DNA of 64,000 bases from Adiantum capillus-veneris (taxonomy: Eukaryota; Streptophyta; Polypodiopsida; Polypodiales; Pteridaceae), in NCBI GenBank assembly GCA_014529385.2, contig CM043967.1, forward strand, positions 81,914,278 to 81,978,277, in the 5' to 3' direction. The position numbers and the translations under genes are program-made. Every line of letters starts with the position of its first letter. The first letter of the stretch is position 1. Below the pieces are notes generated by a model that had not been told where the DNA came from, made no database searches, and was given only the letters and a program-made list of their open reading frames with translations. Shown in pieces: positions 47,377-59,149 of the stretch.

Positions 47377-47483
47377 GGCACCACACACCTAGCTAGGTAC
47401 AATTGGGGGTAGGGGACCATCGGCCCCCCCACCGAGCCGGCGGTCCCCTGTCCCCAATTGTACCTAGCTAGGTATGTGGTGCC
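47377..47483. repeat. 107-bp hairpin (foldback) sequence
   Basis: The left arm 47,377-47,418 and right arm 47,442-47,483 are inverted copies (39 of 42 positions pair by my count) around a 23-base GC-rich centre. The arms include CCTAGCTAGGTAC and GGGGACC. Block A has a more decayed version (about 38,745-38,846) and block D only the left arm. It could be a small MITE or foldback unit. Confidence 0.85.
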
Positions 47484-49649
47484 TCGCTCACATAAGCTCA
47501 TGATGTTGAGGTAAGTCACAATGTGGAAATTATTGTGAGAATTTGTCCAAAACTTCTTGTGCATCCTTTTATTTGTAAAATCTTCATGCCTCACGGTAAT
47601 CTACTGAAGGTCATAATGGCCTCCTATCTAGATGTTGTCAACTCCATAGTTTCCATGACATTTGTTTGTTATGGTTCATTATATGCTGCTTTTCAAAGTT
47701 ATCAATCCTGATCATGATTTGATAACTTAGATAAGTTCCCTGGTTCCCACCTATGCTGAGGCATAGCGTACAAAATTATTCAAAAGATTATGAGTTTGTG
47801 ATGCTTACATATCCTCATATATGTATCTCATCTTCAACACACAATGTTGTTACAAATAGCTTCAATAACCAATTTCATGTGGTCCATTGGGCCACATGAT
47901 ATTAACCAAATTTTTGTTACAGCGGCGCGTCACCTCTGTCCTGCACTGCCTCAAAGGCCCGACGCCCCCCCCTCCCACAATCTAGAATTGCAAATTGCTG
48001 TCTTCAAGTTGAAATTGGCTACTTGGCTTGTTCGCTTTGTTGTCGTAATTGACTTGTGTACACTCCCAAATTACCCAGAGCTTTGGCAAAATTTGAAGAG
48101 CGATGGGAACCCACTTCTTCTGCAAGCTCTACAACGTGGAAATTAGGCACTTAATCACTCTCTGCTGTATATCCTGGAATATGCATTAATTACAGAGCAA
48201 AATAAAATACAGCGTAGCGGTTCATCTCCGAATGAACGTCACGGGGGAAAGCTTTGCTTGTGCGGCCCATTGCCTCTCCATTTCAATGCTGCCTCAAACA
48301 TCCCCACCACAAAGACACCTTCAGCCTGGTTGCTTTAGATTTTGCATAGACTGTACTAGAGATTGTTGGAGTTCGCGAACCCCTTTAGATATATAACAAT
48401 AATACTCATGATCATGGCCACTTTTCTCACAAAAGTGGTAGTAGGCTCGTTGAGGGAAATCTTGAGAAGAATGGCCTAACAACTCACTAGTGTGTGTGTG
48501 GGTGTAAGAGTGGATGCGTGACGCTTGCTTTGTACGGTTTTCTTTCTCGTTAGATCATTGGTTTTTTTGGATTTTCTCCCTTGTTTTGTTTCTGGGTTTT
48601 TGTTTTTTACCTTTGTTTCTTGTTTTTGTTGTGTGGTGGAGAGTTGGCGTCTGCTCATCTTGGGTTGGATCTGTTCTCTCTAGAGCTACACACATGAACA
48701 ACTTTGAAAGCCGCCGTGAGTCCTAAATCCAACGTGGCATAAAAATTGCAGCCACAACGTCTTTTGCGTGAAAGTAGGGGCAGTGCACATAATTAACTGG
48801 AGCGTTTGCATGTATCGCGGGTACTTTTGGGTTTTGCCACCTCTCAAGCGACATGCCGATGGTTTCCTCCAATTGTAGTGCCATCATAGGCGAGTGTATG
48901 CAACAACCCAATTACAAACTCGACCTGCCCTCTTGAAAAATCTACTAGTGGTAGATACCTAGAAGGTATGGCGTGTTGTAATCAACCAGCTTACCTGTAG
49001 CATGGGGCATTGCGCACTTGCAGCCTTACCCACCACCTGTAGCCTTCGGCATTGCGGCTCAGGAAAGTACTTAAAGGCCAACATTACGTTGTTAAAAGGC
49101 CAAGCCCTACCCGTTTTTTGAAGGTACAAAGCGAGCTACCGAGTGGAAACCTCCAAGCAACTAGCTGGGAACGTGTGAACACTAAGGTATCATCTGCATA
49201 TGCTGTGTGTGTGTGTGTGTGTGTGATGGTAGGGAAGGCACATACCAGATTGGTACCTTAGCGACTTTGCCCTTTTAGCTAATTGTGGTTATTGTGATGC
49301 TTGTAGAGATATAGAATGGAGCAGCAATGCCCTCATTTGCAACCATGATCTCCACTTTTGAGTGCGTTCACAACATATCGGCCTCCATGTTCCATTCACC
49401 GGCCCCAACCACCTCCTCCAATTCAGCCACAAATTCTACCCACGGAGCCGGTCCCCTCTCCTCCAACACACGATGGATTTTGTCAACTTCTACAAGACGA
49501 CGACTACATTATGGACGATTATGTCAATTTATAGCTGCCTCGTCCTTCACGGCTCCACTACATGCCACCAAACCCTACATATTACAATAGAACGGTAGGC
49601 ATGCTTACAATGGCTCCACCCAGATCCATGCTGGTGTTCCTACAGAGCA

Positions 49650-50625
49650 TTCCTCCACTTGAACATTCATTGGCTCAAAGTCTCGTTGACTCTCTGCCAC
49701 CATCAAATCCTTCTCTCTTACCTGCCATGGAGGAGAACATACTTTACTGGAGTTTCCAACCATGGAGGAACCCTCTCAGCAAGAAACTTACGTCAGCTCA
49801 GTCACAAATGCTTTGTCTTCAACAGTGGTGCTGCAAAGAGATCCAAAGAGCAAGGCAAAAAGCCTTCCCATTTGAAGAAAGTTTTGGAATGGTGAACGAC
49901 AAAGGTCGTGTGCTTGATCGACTTCTTCCAGGAGAAGTGGACAAGCCTAGGAAAAGGAAACTTCAAGTAGAAGCATTGGTCTCACCTCGCTCAGCAAATG
50001 AACTCCAAGTTTTCGTCCACCTACATGGCCCAACAATTGAAGAATAAATGGGATTCTCTTTGCAAGACTTACCAAAGAGAGAAAAGGGCTGAAGAAGGCA
50101 CTGGGGCATCCCCATTTACTTGGGATTTTTTTGATTTAGGTTCTCGAGAGAACACCCAAGGTGAGTGGGTTGGCCAGTGGCTTCAATGGGGAGGCCTTTC
50201 TACCTGGGGCACCGAAGGAGGATGAATACGATGACAATAGAGAAGCAAACAATGACAACATCAACATCAATAACCATAATGAGAATCCAAATGTAGCAAC
50301 CCCCTCCCAAGAGGGACCACCAACCACACCGATTAGCAGTGTGCCAAGCAATGCAGATGCCGGAGAAAGTTCTGGTGTTAGGACTTCCGACTCCGTTCGG
50401 GGCCAATGATGCAAGAAGAGACATCGTCTATCCAAAGCCGGCTCCTCCTTGGGTGCTGAGTTGAAGGAAGGGATATCCAGTTTGGTAGAAACCATGAGGG
50501 AGGTAGAGCTCCACAAGATTGAGGCCGAAGTGTTTCGAACTGACGCAGATGAAAGTCGTGCAGAGAAACCTCTCGAGATTCAACTACAGATTGCACGCGT
50601 TTTGGCAGGTGGAGGAGATGCCTGA
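49650..50625 (+). pseudogene. PIF/Harbinger ORF1-like Myb/SANT protein, copy B
   Basis: Plus frames with stops and shifts give the Myb/SANT-like domain. They read VVCLIDFFQEKWTSLGKG, then frame 49,998-50,225 with STYMAQQLKNKWDSLCKTYQ and TGASPFTWDFFD, the T..QLKNKW...TG..W pattern of Myb/SANT-like transposon proteins. Frame 50,161 onward gives the acidic Asn-rich tail, a stop at 50,407, and an in-frame C-terminal helix to the stop at 50,623-50,625. It would bind the element ends and recruit the transposase. Broken here. Confidence 0.7.
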
Positions 50626-50759
50626 TATAAAACACCATCTTGTTAGTTCCTCTCTAGATGTAATCAAGCAATAAAATAAAGCAATACCAATGTCTTTTTT
50701 TTTGAAATGTTAGTGTGATAGAGGTTAGTGCCTTTGGGTGTTTGTGAGATAGAGAGGTT

Positions 50760-52700
50760 GTGCAACAACGAGTTACACTTGGGGTAGAGGAGCCAATAAA
50801 CATATGGACCCAAAACTAGAACAACCTTTGAATAAATCCACCATATCTTTTCCTTTATTTGAATACTTGGCGAGGTAGAGATTTTATACAAAAGGAGTTT
50901 CACATAAACTATCTTTTGACATCCAACAGAGTTAGCAATCAATACTCAGAAAGATAGTGCATTATGTTGTTAATGAGTGAGAGAGCTACAATTACACTTA
51001 GAAATCTACAGTTAGAGAGAGAGAGAGAGAGAGCAATGGGGAATTAGAGAGTCAGTGCACTGCCAATTAGATAGCCAAAGTTATAATATTAGTGTTAGAG
51101 AGATAGAGAGAGAGTTAATGAGTGAGAGACACATAGTTAGTGCAATTTCACCTTTCTTTGAGATATGGAGCTAGAGCGACATAAAGTCAATGACTTATAG
51201 ATACATTTGACAATCAATATAGAGTTACTGCGATAGTGAGTTACTACGTTAGTGAATAAGTGAGAGACACTATTAGCAAGTTGTAGTGTCGGTTAGATAG
51301 CATGAGTTACAATGTTATCGTTAGGGAGATAGAGGTATATAATTAATGAGTGAGATACAGAGTTAGTGCATTAGTGAGCTAGAAAATTGCAGTGTCAGTT
51401 AAATAGCCAGAGTTACAATGTTGGTTTTTGTGAGATATAAATATAGAGTTAATGAAGGAGAGATATTGTGATATGCAGCTAGTGTTAGATAGATAGAGAG
51501 AGAGTTAATGAGTAGGAGGTACATAGTTAGTGCGATAGAGATTCTCTAAGATATGGAGTTTGAGCAACATAAAGTTCAATAGCACCAACCATATATAGCA
51601 AAGCCATGTAGTCAAACATAGAGCTCCATGGGGCGATCAGAAGAAAAGAGGATATCCCTTCAAATTACCAGATAACTAAAGAGGAGGAAGAAATAGAGGC
51701 TCGACTTGTTAAAGGAAACCACAACAAGAGTAACATATTCCACGAACAGAAGTGCAAAGATCCATGGAGGAAGCTCAGAGGCAAAGAGTGAAAAGGCTTG
51801 CAAATAAATCCAAAGAGCAAAAGAAATCCATAGAAGCACATCAAATTTCATCCTCCTCACACTCAGATGACTCACAACTAGATGCGAGGCTGCAAAGCTC
51901 AAAGAAGAAAGAAGAAAAACTTAAATTGGTTGATGCTTAAAGAGAAAGGATCCACATTGTGCTGAAGCTCAAAGCTGATTAAAGAGAAGTGGAATCCAAG
52001 AGACAATGATTGAGTTAATACGTTAGTGAATAAGTGAGAGACACTGTTAGCAAGTTGCAATGTCAGTTAGATAGTTCAAGTTTCCATGTTAGCATTAGGG
52101 AGATAGAGATATATAGTTAATGAGTGAGATAGAGAGTTAGTGCGTTAGTGAATTAACAAGTTGCAGTGTCGGTTAAATAGCCAGAGTTACAATGTTGGTG
52201 TTTGTGAGATATAGATATAGAGTTAATGAGGGAGAGATATTGCGATATGATGTTAGCGTTAGATAGATAGAGAGAGAGTTAATGAGTGAAATAGAGAGTT
52301 AGTGCATTAATAGTGAGTTAACAAGTTGCAGTCTAGGTTAAATAGCCATAGTTACAATGTTAGTGTAAGTGAGATATAGATATAGAGTTAATGAGGGAGA
52401 GAAATTAAGGTATACAGTTAGTGAATTATAGATATAGAGCTAGTGCGATATTGAGTTAGAGAGACGGAGCGTCAGTGGTGGCTGATAGAGAGAGTTAGCA
52501 ACCTAGATTCAAAACATTAATGCAAAGTAGAGTTCGTGAGATAGAGAGTCAATGAGATGAGGGGTTTGTGAGATAGAGAGTTAGAGATGTAGTTTCCAAG
52601 TTATACGGAGATAATTAGCTTTAGAGATATGTGGTTAGAGATGGAGTGCATCCAATAACACTTAAGAGTTACAAAAATAGATTGAGTTAGACCCAAACAA
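50760..52700 (+). repeat. Repeat block C: block start plus AGTTAGTG-type array
   Basis: It starts like block A (50,769) and includes a short GA run (51,014-51,033). It extends into long, irregular repetition of phrases such as GAGTTAATGAGTGAGA, GTTAGATAGCCAGAGTTAC and AGTTAGTGCGTTAGTGAG to about 52,700. The later blocks of A/B are absent. A 430-bp foreign-looking piece interrupts it at 51,580-52,010. Confidence 0.75.
51580..52010 (+). other. Insert with short charged ORF in block C
   Basis: The AGTTAGTG-type repeats are interrupted here by sequence of a different kind. A plus frame 51,752-51,940 encodes 62 residues rich in Lys, Glu, Gln and Ser (MEEAQRQRVKRLANKSKEQ), probably helical. No family recognised. 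Confidence 0.4.
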
Positions 52701-52777
52701 AGAGACTTAGAAAGAAGTAGACATTGTGTAAGAGTGCAAGAATGATTTCTAAAATGTCCAAATAGTAGGCATTGTGG

Positions 52778-53800
52778 TCAATCTCTTTTAGCATTGGGAT
52801 TTGCTAATTGATAGCAAGCAACCCAATCGCTATACAGAATGTTGCGCATTCTTTGGCCTAGAATACACTCGCTGCTAGCACTTCTTGGGGCGGGCATAAT
52901 ATTGGGATGGGGATCAAATTGGTCTTCTCTATCCATTGCATGCACACCATGATCTTCCGAGAAATTATGCAACACACAACAGAGCTCGCCTAAAGTCCAC
53001 GGACATAGTCTGCAAAATGCGCCACTTGTTCTTCATGATGCCAAAGACATTTTCTATTGTAACTCGTCCTCTGGAAATGTGTCAATTAAATTCATCCCAG
53101 GGTCCATGACTAGGAGTGTTACCCTCTGCAAAAGGTGTGATCGTCATAGACAAAGAACCATAGCCTTTCTCTGCGAGGAGGTATGGTTGAATACATAGTC
53201 GCTCCAGCGTAATTACTGGAGTAGGGAGTACTTGGTGGGACCGCATGCGCCTATAAAAAGCAGAGCTAGCTCTTCCAATGTGCAACATCGTTAGTACCGC
53301 CAAGAACGCTCATACACACATCCCACAGCTTCTTACGCGCATCACACACTGCTTGCAACAAAATGGGGTGGAAATGGTGTCTACACCAATATTGTGCTCG
53401 AGTGTTACGCCGCCTTGGTCTCCTAGCTAACCTTATGTGAGTGCCATTTATCGTGCCACATACATTTGGAAACATAGTGATGGCCAAGCAATCAGCTATA
53501 ATATGATCAAGCCATTCACCGGACAGAACAACGATATACTGTGGATGTAATTGTGTGCCAAGGATGTCCACCACAATGTTGCAATACTTGCGTACAGTGG
53601 ATTCACCACCACCAAATGTGTCACTAATTTATGAGTGGTGGAATTGTTGTGGTCAAGCTTGAGTAAGGTAAAGCTTAGAGCTTGTTCGCGGTCTATTGGA
53701 GGACGTAAAAAATTATCGCTATCGGTCGACGAAAGAGAAGGCACAATAGCTTGTAATAGAATTTGAAAGATAAACTCAGGCATGCGATATCTTTTCATGA
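52778..53800 (-). pseudogene. PIF/Harbinger transposase (DDE_Tnp_4/HARBI1-like) pseudogene
   Basis: The minus strand from about 53,798 gives an N-terminal region (PPIDREQALSFTLLKL). After a frame change it gives TFGGGESTVRKYCNIVV, the HARBI1-like helix region. Frame 53,574-53,266 gives MFPNVCGTINGTHIRLARRP and VLGGTNDVAHWKS. Frame 53,303-53,082 gives LAEKGYGSLSMTITPF. Further down, after a stop, comes TIENVFGIMKNKWR. These are the catalytic blocks of PIF/Harbinger DDE transposases in order. The first catalytic Asp (GxIDGTH in the family) is Asn here (codon 53,446-53,448). Stops and shifts confirm it is dead. It is convergent with ORF1 of block B. Confidence 0.85.
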
Positions 53801-54529
53801 ATATGTCCTCCGTGTAATCCTCCTCGCAAAGCCAGACCTGGCTTTGATCTTGGGACCAAAACGAATGCTGACGCGGGAAGTGTTCACGGACACCCTATCA
53901 CCTCGACGAACGCATATTATTTATTTGATCGAGTCATGGACCGGGCTTGTCGGCCCAATAGATATGTAGGTGATCGCCGATGAGAGGCGCGCCACTTATC
54001 TTAATTTTACAGTAGTTTTGCAATGACGGCCACTATGGGCGTCCATGGGTGAATGGGTTGAGAACTGGGAGTACGAAGTACAAACGGAAACTCTAACCAA
54101 CCTATACATAGGTCATACCTATCACGTGGGTTGGTTAGATGTCCTACAATCAACATCGGGCTACTAACATAGAGGAGCAACAACAAAGAGTTTGTGAATT
54201 AAGTCATTCATAGGGTTATTGAGATGGAGAGGTAGAACAAAGGGATCCACATGCCTTCAATGGGTCTCATGAGACTGTTGGAGACAGGGAAGGCTAGGCA
54301 ACATACCTTATCGCAAATGGAAACTCCTTCGGTAAGTCCGATGGATCCTCCCTATGTTGTATCTCTAGGGGTTTCTGTACAATCTATCCCTGCTCACCGC
54401 AACAAAAACACAATCCAAACTTCCTTGCTTGCTCTAAAAAATCCGGATCATGTTGCCAATGAAGGGGTTGGCTTCTATTTTGATTCTGATTTGCACCATT
54501 CTAGATCTGTCCCGAATTTTGATTGCGAT
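53801..54529. other. Harbinger flank, no gene
   Basis: Up to about 54,060 the sequence is the upstream flank of the transposase and recurs at 58,707-58,966. From there to 54,529 I see nothing beyond short open frames. Confidence 0.5.
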
Positions 54530-55440
54530 TAACATTCTGATTGCGGTTATTTGCAGGATTCGGATTTGAACTTTGATTTCGGTTAACATTCTGATTTTGA
54601 TTCTAATTCAAAAATCTAATAGGCAATCTTCTCTAATTATTTGGAAAATTCCTTTGATTAGAATCAGTATTTACCTGAGGTGTTGACTGAAAAGATCCAC
54701 TCTATGGTCTATAACCACTATATATAATTCTCCTCTACTCATTTTTACGAGCTTCATACTCTACCTTTGTCTCATAGTTCTCTGCCTTCGTGATTGCATT
54801 CAAGAAATCAGTAGCTCCTGCACCCTTCACCCGATAATACAAATCTTTATGTAGTCCTTCAATAAACTTTTTTGTAAGATCCTCGTCTTCAACCTCCGGT
54901 GCATACTTTTGGAGCCCCATAAATTTCTCCTTATACTCGCGTACAAACAGATTTGGCTTGTTCTTAGGTTGCTGCTAAAACTTATAAAACTACATCTTCT
55001 TATTCACTTCATAATGTTGATCAGAACAATACCTCTTGTCAACACCATCAAATTCGTTTACCTTTGCCTTCTTGAAAACTTGTTGCAAGGCTGCTTTCTC
55101 AAAATCGTCATCGATATCATCACGTCTTCTCCTACGATTCACCTTGTCATCTTATCTACCACCTCTATGACCACCATCACCATTCCCACCATCTTCAGGT
55201 ACTTCACCACCACCAAGTTGGTTGTTATTTTCTAGTGGAGAAACATGGCATTCTTCTTCACAACCACCACCAATATGATCCACATAGAATTCACCTTGAT
55301 GTGTTGCTCTACCCCAGAAAGCCTCATCACGTCCCTTGTTTGCTCAATCAAGATCTTCCGGCACACACCGAATCAAAGATTCTTGTTCCTTCAACATCCT
55401 CTTGTACCCTTCCATGACAGTCCTCTAGTGTTAACCCTTT
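54530..55440 (-). pseudogene. Ty3/gypsy gag, second family
   Basis: The minus strand, high to low coordinate, gives an acidic/Gly start, an Arg-rich region near 55,130, and FQQQPKNKPNLFVREYKEKF. Frame 54,920-54,735 follows with DEDLTKKFIEGLHKDLYYRV and FLNAITKAENYETKVEYEA, the Retrotrans_gag C-terminal pattern. An Asn/Gln/Arg-rich tail lies near 54,480-54,620. Stops occur throughout. It differs clearly from the gag of G1. Confidence 0.7.
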
Positions 55441-55640
55441 TTTTTAAAGAGTCGTACAACTGTTTTCAACAGATCATATCTTTGAAACAAAGCCAAAACT
55501 ATCTGAGCCCGTCTCATAGCATTTTGTTCATCTCGTTGTGCTCTTCGGTGACCGTGAGATACAAAAAAAACATATCCTGCTCAGATTTGCTAAAAATGTA
55601 TGTGCAAAACAACAAATTTGACAAAAACAATGCAAAACCA
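55441..55640 (-). repeat. 200-bp repeat shared with 60,270-60,430
   Basis: This stretch (for example AGCCAAAACTATCTGAG) is repeated at 60,270-60,430 with few changes. It joins the second-family gag to the RNase H fragment. No domain seen. Confidence 0.75.
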
Positions 55641-55650
55641 AAATTTATTA

Positions 55651-57340
55651 TTAAAACACTTTGAAATAAAGTTGTGTCACATGGAAGATCTTAAATTCAA
55701 ACTCCATCAAAAACGTCATCCAACTAATTAGTCTTCCTTGAATGATGACCTTATTCATTAAGAACAACAAAGCCGGGTGATCCACATAGAAGTGAAACAT
55801 TTTCCCTAGTAAATAGTGTGTAAATTTTGTGGCACAAAATACCATTCCCAGTGCCTCTCTTTTAGTGGCAGAATAGCCCTGTTTAGCTGTGCTAAACCTG
55901 CAAGTGGCGCAGTAGACTAGGCAGTCTATCTTGCCATCAGTCTTGGCCATTATAGCTCCCATCGCCATTCTAGATGCATCAATGTGCACATGAAAAATTA
56001 CCTCCGAGTTTGGTTGGTAAAGAACTAGCTTTTTGCTATTTGCATCCTTCAAACACTAGAAACTTTGTTCACATTCTTCAGTCGAGATAAATTTATTCCC
56101 CCTCTTGATCAATTCCTACAGAGGTAATGCTTTGGCTGTAAACAAATGAATAAACCTCTTGTAAAAATTGATATATCCGAGGAAGGAGCTCAACTTAAAC
56201 ATAGTTGTTGGAGCTCTAGCTTGTTGAACACCCTTTACTTTATCACTAGCCATTTCAATTCCATTTCTGGACATAATGTGTCCCAAAAGCTGACCTTTTC
56301 ACACCATGAATAATGACTTGAAGGGCACCTTTCGAGTACCATTTCCAAGAATAATAAATGCATCTCTTCAATGGAGAAACTAGTAAAGTCAACCACAAAT
56401 ATGGCTAAAAACTTACGAAGGAATTACTAGATATTTCCATCATGCATCTTTGAAAAGTGGATGGATCATTATACAATCCAAACGACATCACCAGATACAT
56501 AAATGCTCCCCATTCAGTGATGAAGGCAATCTTGGCCTTGTCCTTAGGTGCAAGCTTCAGTTGATTGTAGCCACTATATCCATCCATGAAACTATACATC
56601 TTGTGGCCTGCCATCTCGTCTAGCATTATGTCTATGAAGGGTCATGCAAAAGGATCCTTTATGATTTGGGCATTGAGCTTCTTGGAATCCACACACACCC
56701 TCAACTTCGCATTCGTCTTTGGGACTACCACTATAGGGAATAACCAGTCATTGTTTGCTACCTTTGTTATGAATCGTGCCTTTAGAAGATTGTCTATCTC
56801 CTCTTTGACCTTCTTGGAATAATCAGAATTCATTTTGTACCTTTGTACTCTAACTAGTCTGGCATCAGGTTTCAGTGGTATCCTATGCTAACATACTTCT
56901 GGATCTACACCTTTAGATTCGTATGTTTCCAAGCAAAGACATCCTTAAATTGATAAAATAGTTCCTTTGCGTTCTCTTTGATCTCTGGTTTCAGATGCTT
57001 GTTAATTTTGATCATTCTAGGGTTTTCTTCTAAACTCAAATTCCACTCTTCTACCTCTTGATCATCTAGAAGAAAAAACCAATTTGGGCCGTCTCCCTTT
57101 CCTTTAGCCATCAACTCATCCTCTTTCATTTTGAATACCAGCAGCATAGTTGTTCAAAGGATTGCCTACATCCAATAGGTCATTCTGAATTTCTTTTTCC
57201 CTAATAATAATGCTCCCTTCATTCCTAACTTCCTCCCCCACTGGTCTGAAATTGAACTTGTCTCGTACGAGTTTGGTACTAGCTGTTCTGGTGGCCTGCC
57301 ATCTAGCCAAACTGAAGTGGTCTCTCTCCAAAATTCATTT
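55651..57340 (-). pseudogene. Gypsy G2 linker, RT and RNase H
   Basis: The minus strand from 57,331 gives the linker (MERDHFSLARWQATRTA). RT follows (DWLFPIVVVPKTN; YSFMDGYSGYNQLKLA; MSFGLYNDPSTF). After a frameshift comes FVVDF at the catalytic box (FVDDF in the left copy). RNase H is frame 56,052-55,651 (HVHIDASRMAMGAIM; ATKREALGMVF; YVDHPALLFL). Unlike G1 it has no insertion in RT. Integrase does not follow, and the element stops at 55,651 next to other repeats. Confidence 0.9.
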
Positions 57341-57359
57341 TAGTAAATTTCTCTGAATA

Positions 57360-57680
57360 CTATCTCCTTTGTATCTCGGCCTTCTGCTTGTCCATTATCA
57401 CAACACTCAGATCTATCTCTGTTAATGAAAAACTATTCATAGAAGCAATTATCTTCTTGATTTTCTTTGGATCCTTCTGAATTTTAATCCTCTGCTTTGT
57501 TGCCTCGTCAACCAACTGTCGACGTTCCATCTCTAGAATCTCGAACTGAGTAGGCCGAGGTGGGTTGTAATCTTTCTCTGTTTGCTCATGACAATCTTCT
57601 TTGTGATCTCCTCTCGCATTCGCAGATGTAGAAGAATTCGATTGTTTCTTGTTGGGATCCATAAGTGCCACGAGGAAAGG
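57360..57680 (-). pseudogene. Chimeric gag start fused to protease-RT linker (G2)
   Basis: The minus frame gives MDPNKKQSNSSTSANA, then a Glu/Lys/Gln-rich stretch ending DPKKIKK. It then passes without a break into IASMNSFSLTEIDLSV, which in G1 lies downstream of the protease. The whole gag body and protease are missing, and the N-terminal part does not match the gag start of G1. The junction is at about 57,461-57,469, where both parents share TTTTCTTTG. Confidence 0.75.
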
Positions 57681-57713
57681 ATCGGATTTCCCGGTAGAAG
57701 AGAAATTGGTCGT

Positions 57714-57725
57714 GCTTTGATACCA
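57714..57725 (-). promoter_or_regulatory. G2 primer binding site
   Basis: The minus strand reads TGGTATCAAAGC, one base off the usual initiator Met PBS, one base away from an LTR end at 57,727. Confidence 0.8.
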
Positions 57726-57726
57726 C

Positions 57727-58100
57727 TGTAACAAAGTTGGACACCCAAAGTCATGATTCCACGCGACACAATAGAGATTCTCTTCAAAACAGTTCACAAA
57801 ATAAACACATCTCGGCGTAGTTCCGTGCCCAAAGGTATTGGCCCCAAAGACTGGCGCCCCTTTCGGTATTTCTTTTTGTATTAATCTACATTCAAAGTAC
57901 AAGAGAGCCAGTAGGTGCTCACTCTCAGACTTTGCGTCTAGATGCTTTGAGAAGTGAAGCCCTACCCACTTATTTATAAGTACAAGGGATGCCCTAAAAG
58001 CAGAGCCCCAAAATCTCTAAATTAAAAGCTTTTTAATCTTCAAAAGCAAGTATGTCCCTACGATTTTGGAAAAGAAAGTAAAAGCAGAATCAAACGAGAT
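57727..58100 (-). repeat. G2 5' LTR, outer end not fixed
   Basis: On the plus strand it starts TGTAACAAAG after the PBS. A minus-strand TATA-like TTATAAATAAG lies near 57,969-57,979. The outer TG end cannot be placed. Sequence to about 58,340 is unassigned. Confidence 0.65.
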
Positions 58101-58346
58101 GCGCTAAGCAGCGGAGTGAAAAATCCTTGTTATGAGGATGCTCTCATTTTTATTTCCCTCCTTCGCCAGTTGGCCTTGCGCCTCTTTCTACTGATCATGA
58201 CGCGTGAACCTAGAGGGAAAAAGAGATGCAGAGGGCCAGCCACTGCAGATAGAGGAAGGCAGTTGGCGCATGAGGACATTCGCAGGTGGACGCAGGGTTG
58301 GGAGGGGCTGCAAGAGTTATTTTTATTAATTTTAAAGGGATGCTAC

Positions 58347-58966
58347 GTGCCATTTATCGTGCCACATACATTTGGAAACATAGTGATGGCCAAGAAATCA
58401 GCTACAATATGATCAAGCCATTCACTGGGTAGAACAACAATATATTGTGGACGTAATCGTGTGGTCACCACAATGTTGCAATACTTGCGCACAGTGGATT
58501 CGCCACCACCAAATGTGTCACTAATTTATGAGTGGTGGAATCATTGTGGGCAAGGCTGAGTAAGCTAAAGCTTAGAGCTTGTTCGGGGTCTATTGGAGGA
58601 CATAGAAAATTATCTCTATCTGTCGACGAAATAAAAGGCACAATAGGTTGTAAAAGAATTTGAAAGATCAACTCAAGCATGCGATATCTTTCCATGAAGA
58701 GGTTGTCTCTGTAATCCTCCTTGCAAAGCCAGACCTGCCTTTGATCTTGGGTCCAAAAAGCATGCCGACACGGGAAGTGTTAACCCTCACAGACACCCTA
58801 TCACCTTCGACGAACGCATGGTATTTATTTGATCGAGTCATGGACCGGGCTTGTCAGTCCAATAGGTATGTAGGTGATTGCCAATGAGAGGCGCACCACT
58901 TATCTTATTTTTACAGTAGTTTTGCAATGACCAGCCACTATGGGCATCCATGTGTGAATGGGTCAA
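58347..58966 (-). pseudogene. Harbinger transposase N-terminal fragment, second copy
   Basis: It matches 53,441-54,060 almost base for base and begins abruptly at 58,347, just 3' of the first catalytic motif. The Asn that replaces the first catalytic Asp is present here too (58,352-58,354). The N-terminal frame 58,695-58,465 is PPIDPEQALSFSLLSL-like. Catalytic blocks two and three are missing. Confidence 0.85.
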
Positions 58967-59084
58967 ACTCTTATAAAAGTTCCATTTGACCAAAAAATTC
59001 TCATTCTTTGAGGTGTAAGATAAGAAGTGCTCTTGCTCCATCTCTTTGTCCTTCTCCTTAGTCTGCTCACATGTGTGTGTATGC

Positions 59085-59149
<65 letters not shown>

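Noticed and set aside
47377-47483. Rho-independent terminator or riboswitch
   Set aside because: The hairpin has 42-base arms in a eukaryotic repeat block and no U tract. A foldback element or MITE fits better.
54251-55664. Plus-strand ORFs of 93-139 codons over the gypsy gag
   Set aside because: Shadows of the minus-strand gag (Asn/Gln-rich reverse reads). No independent domain.
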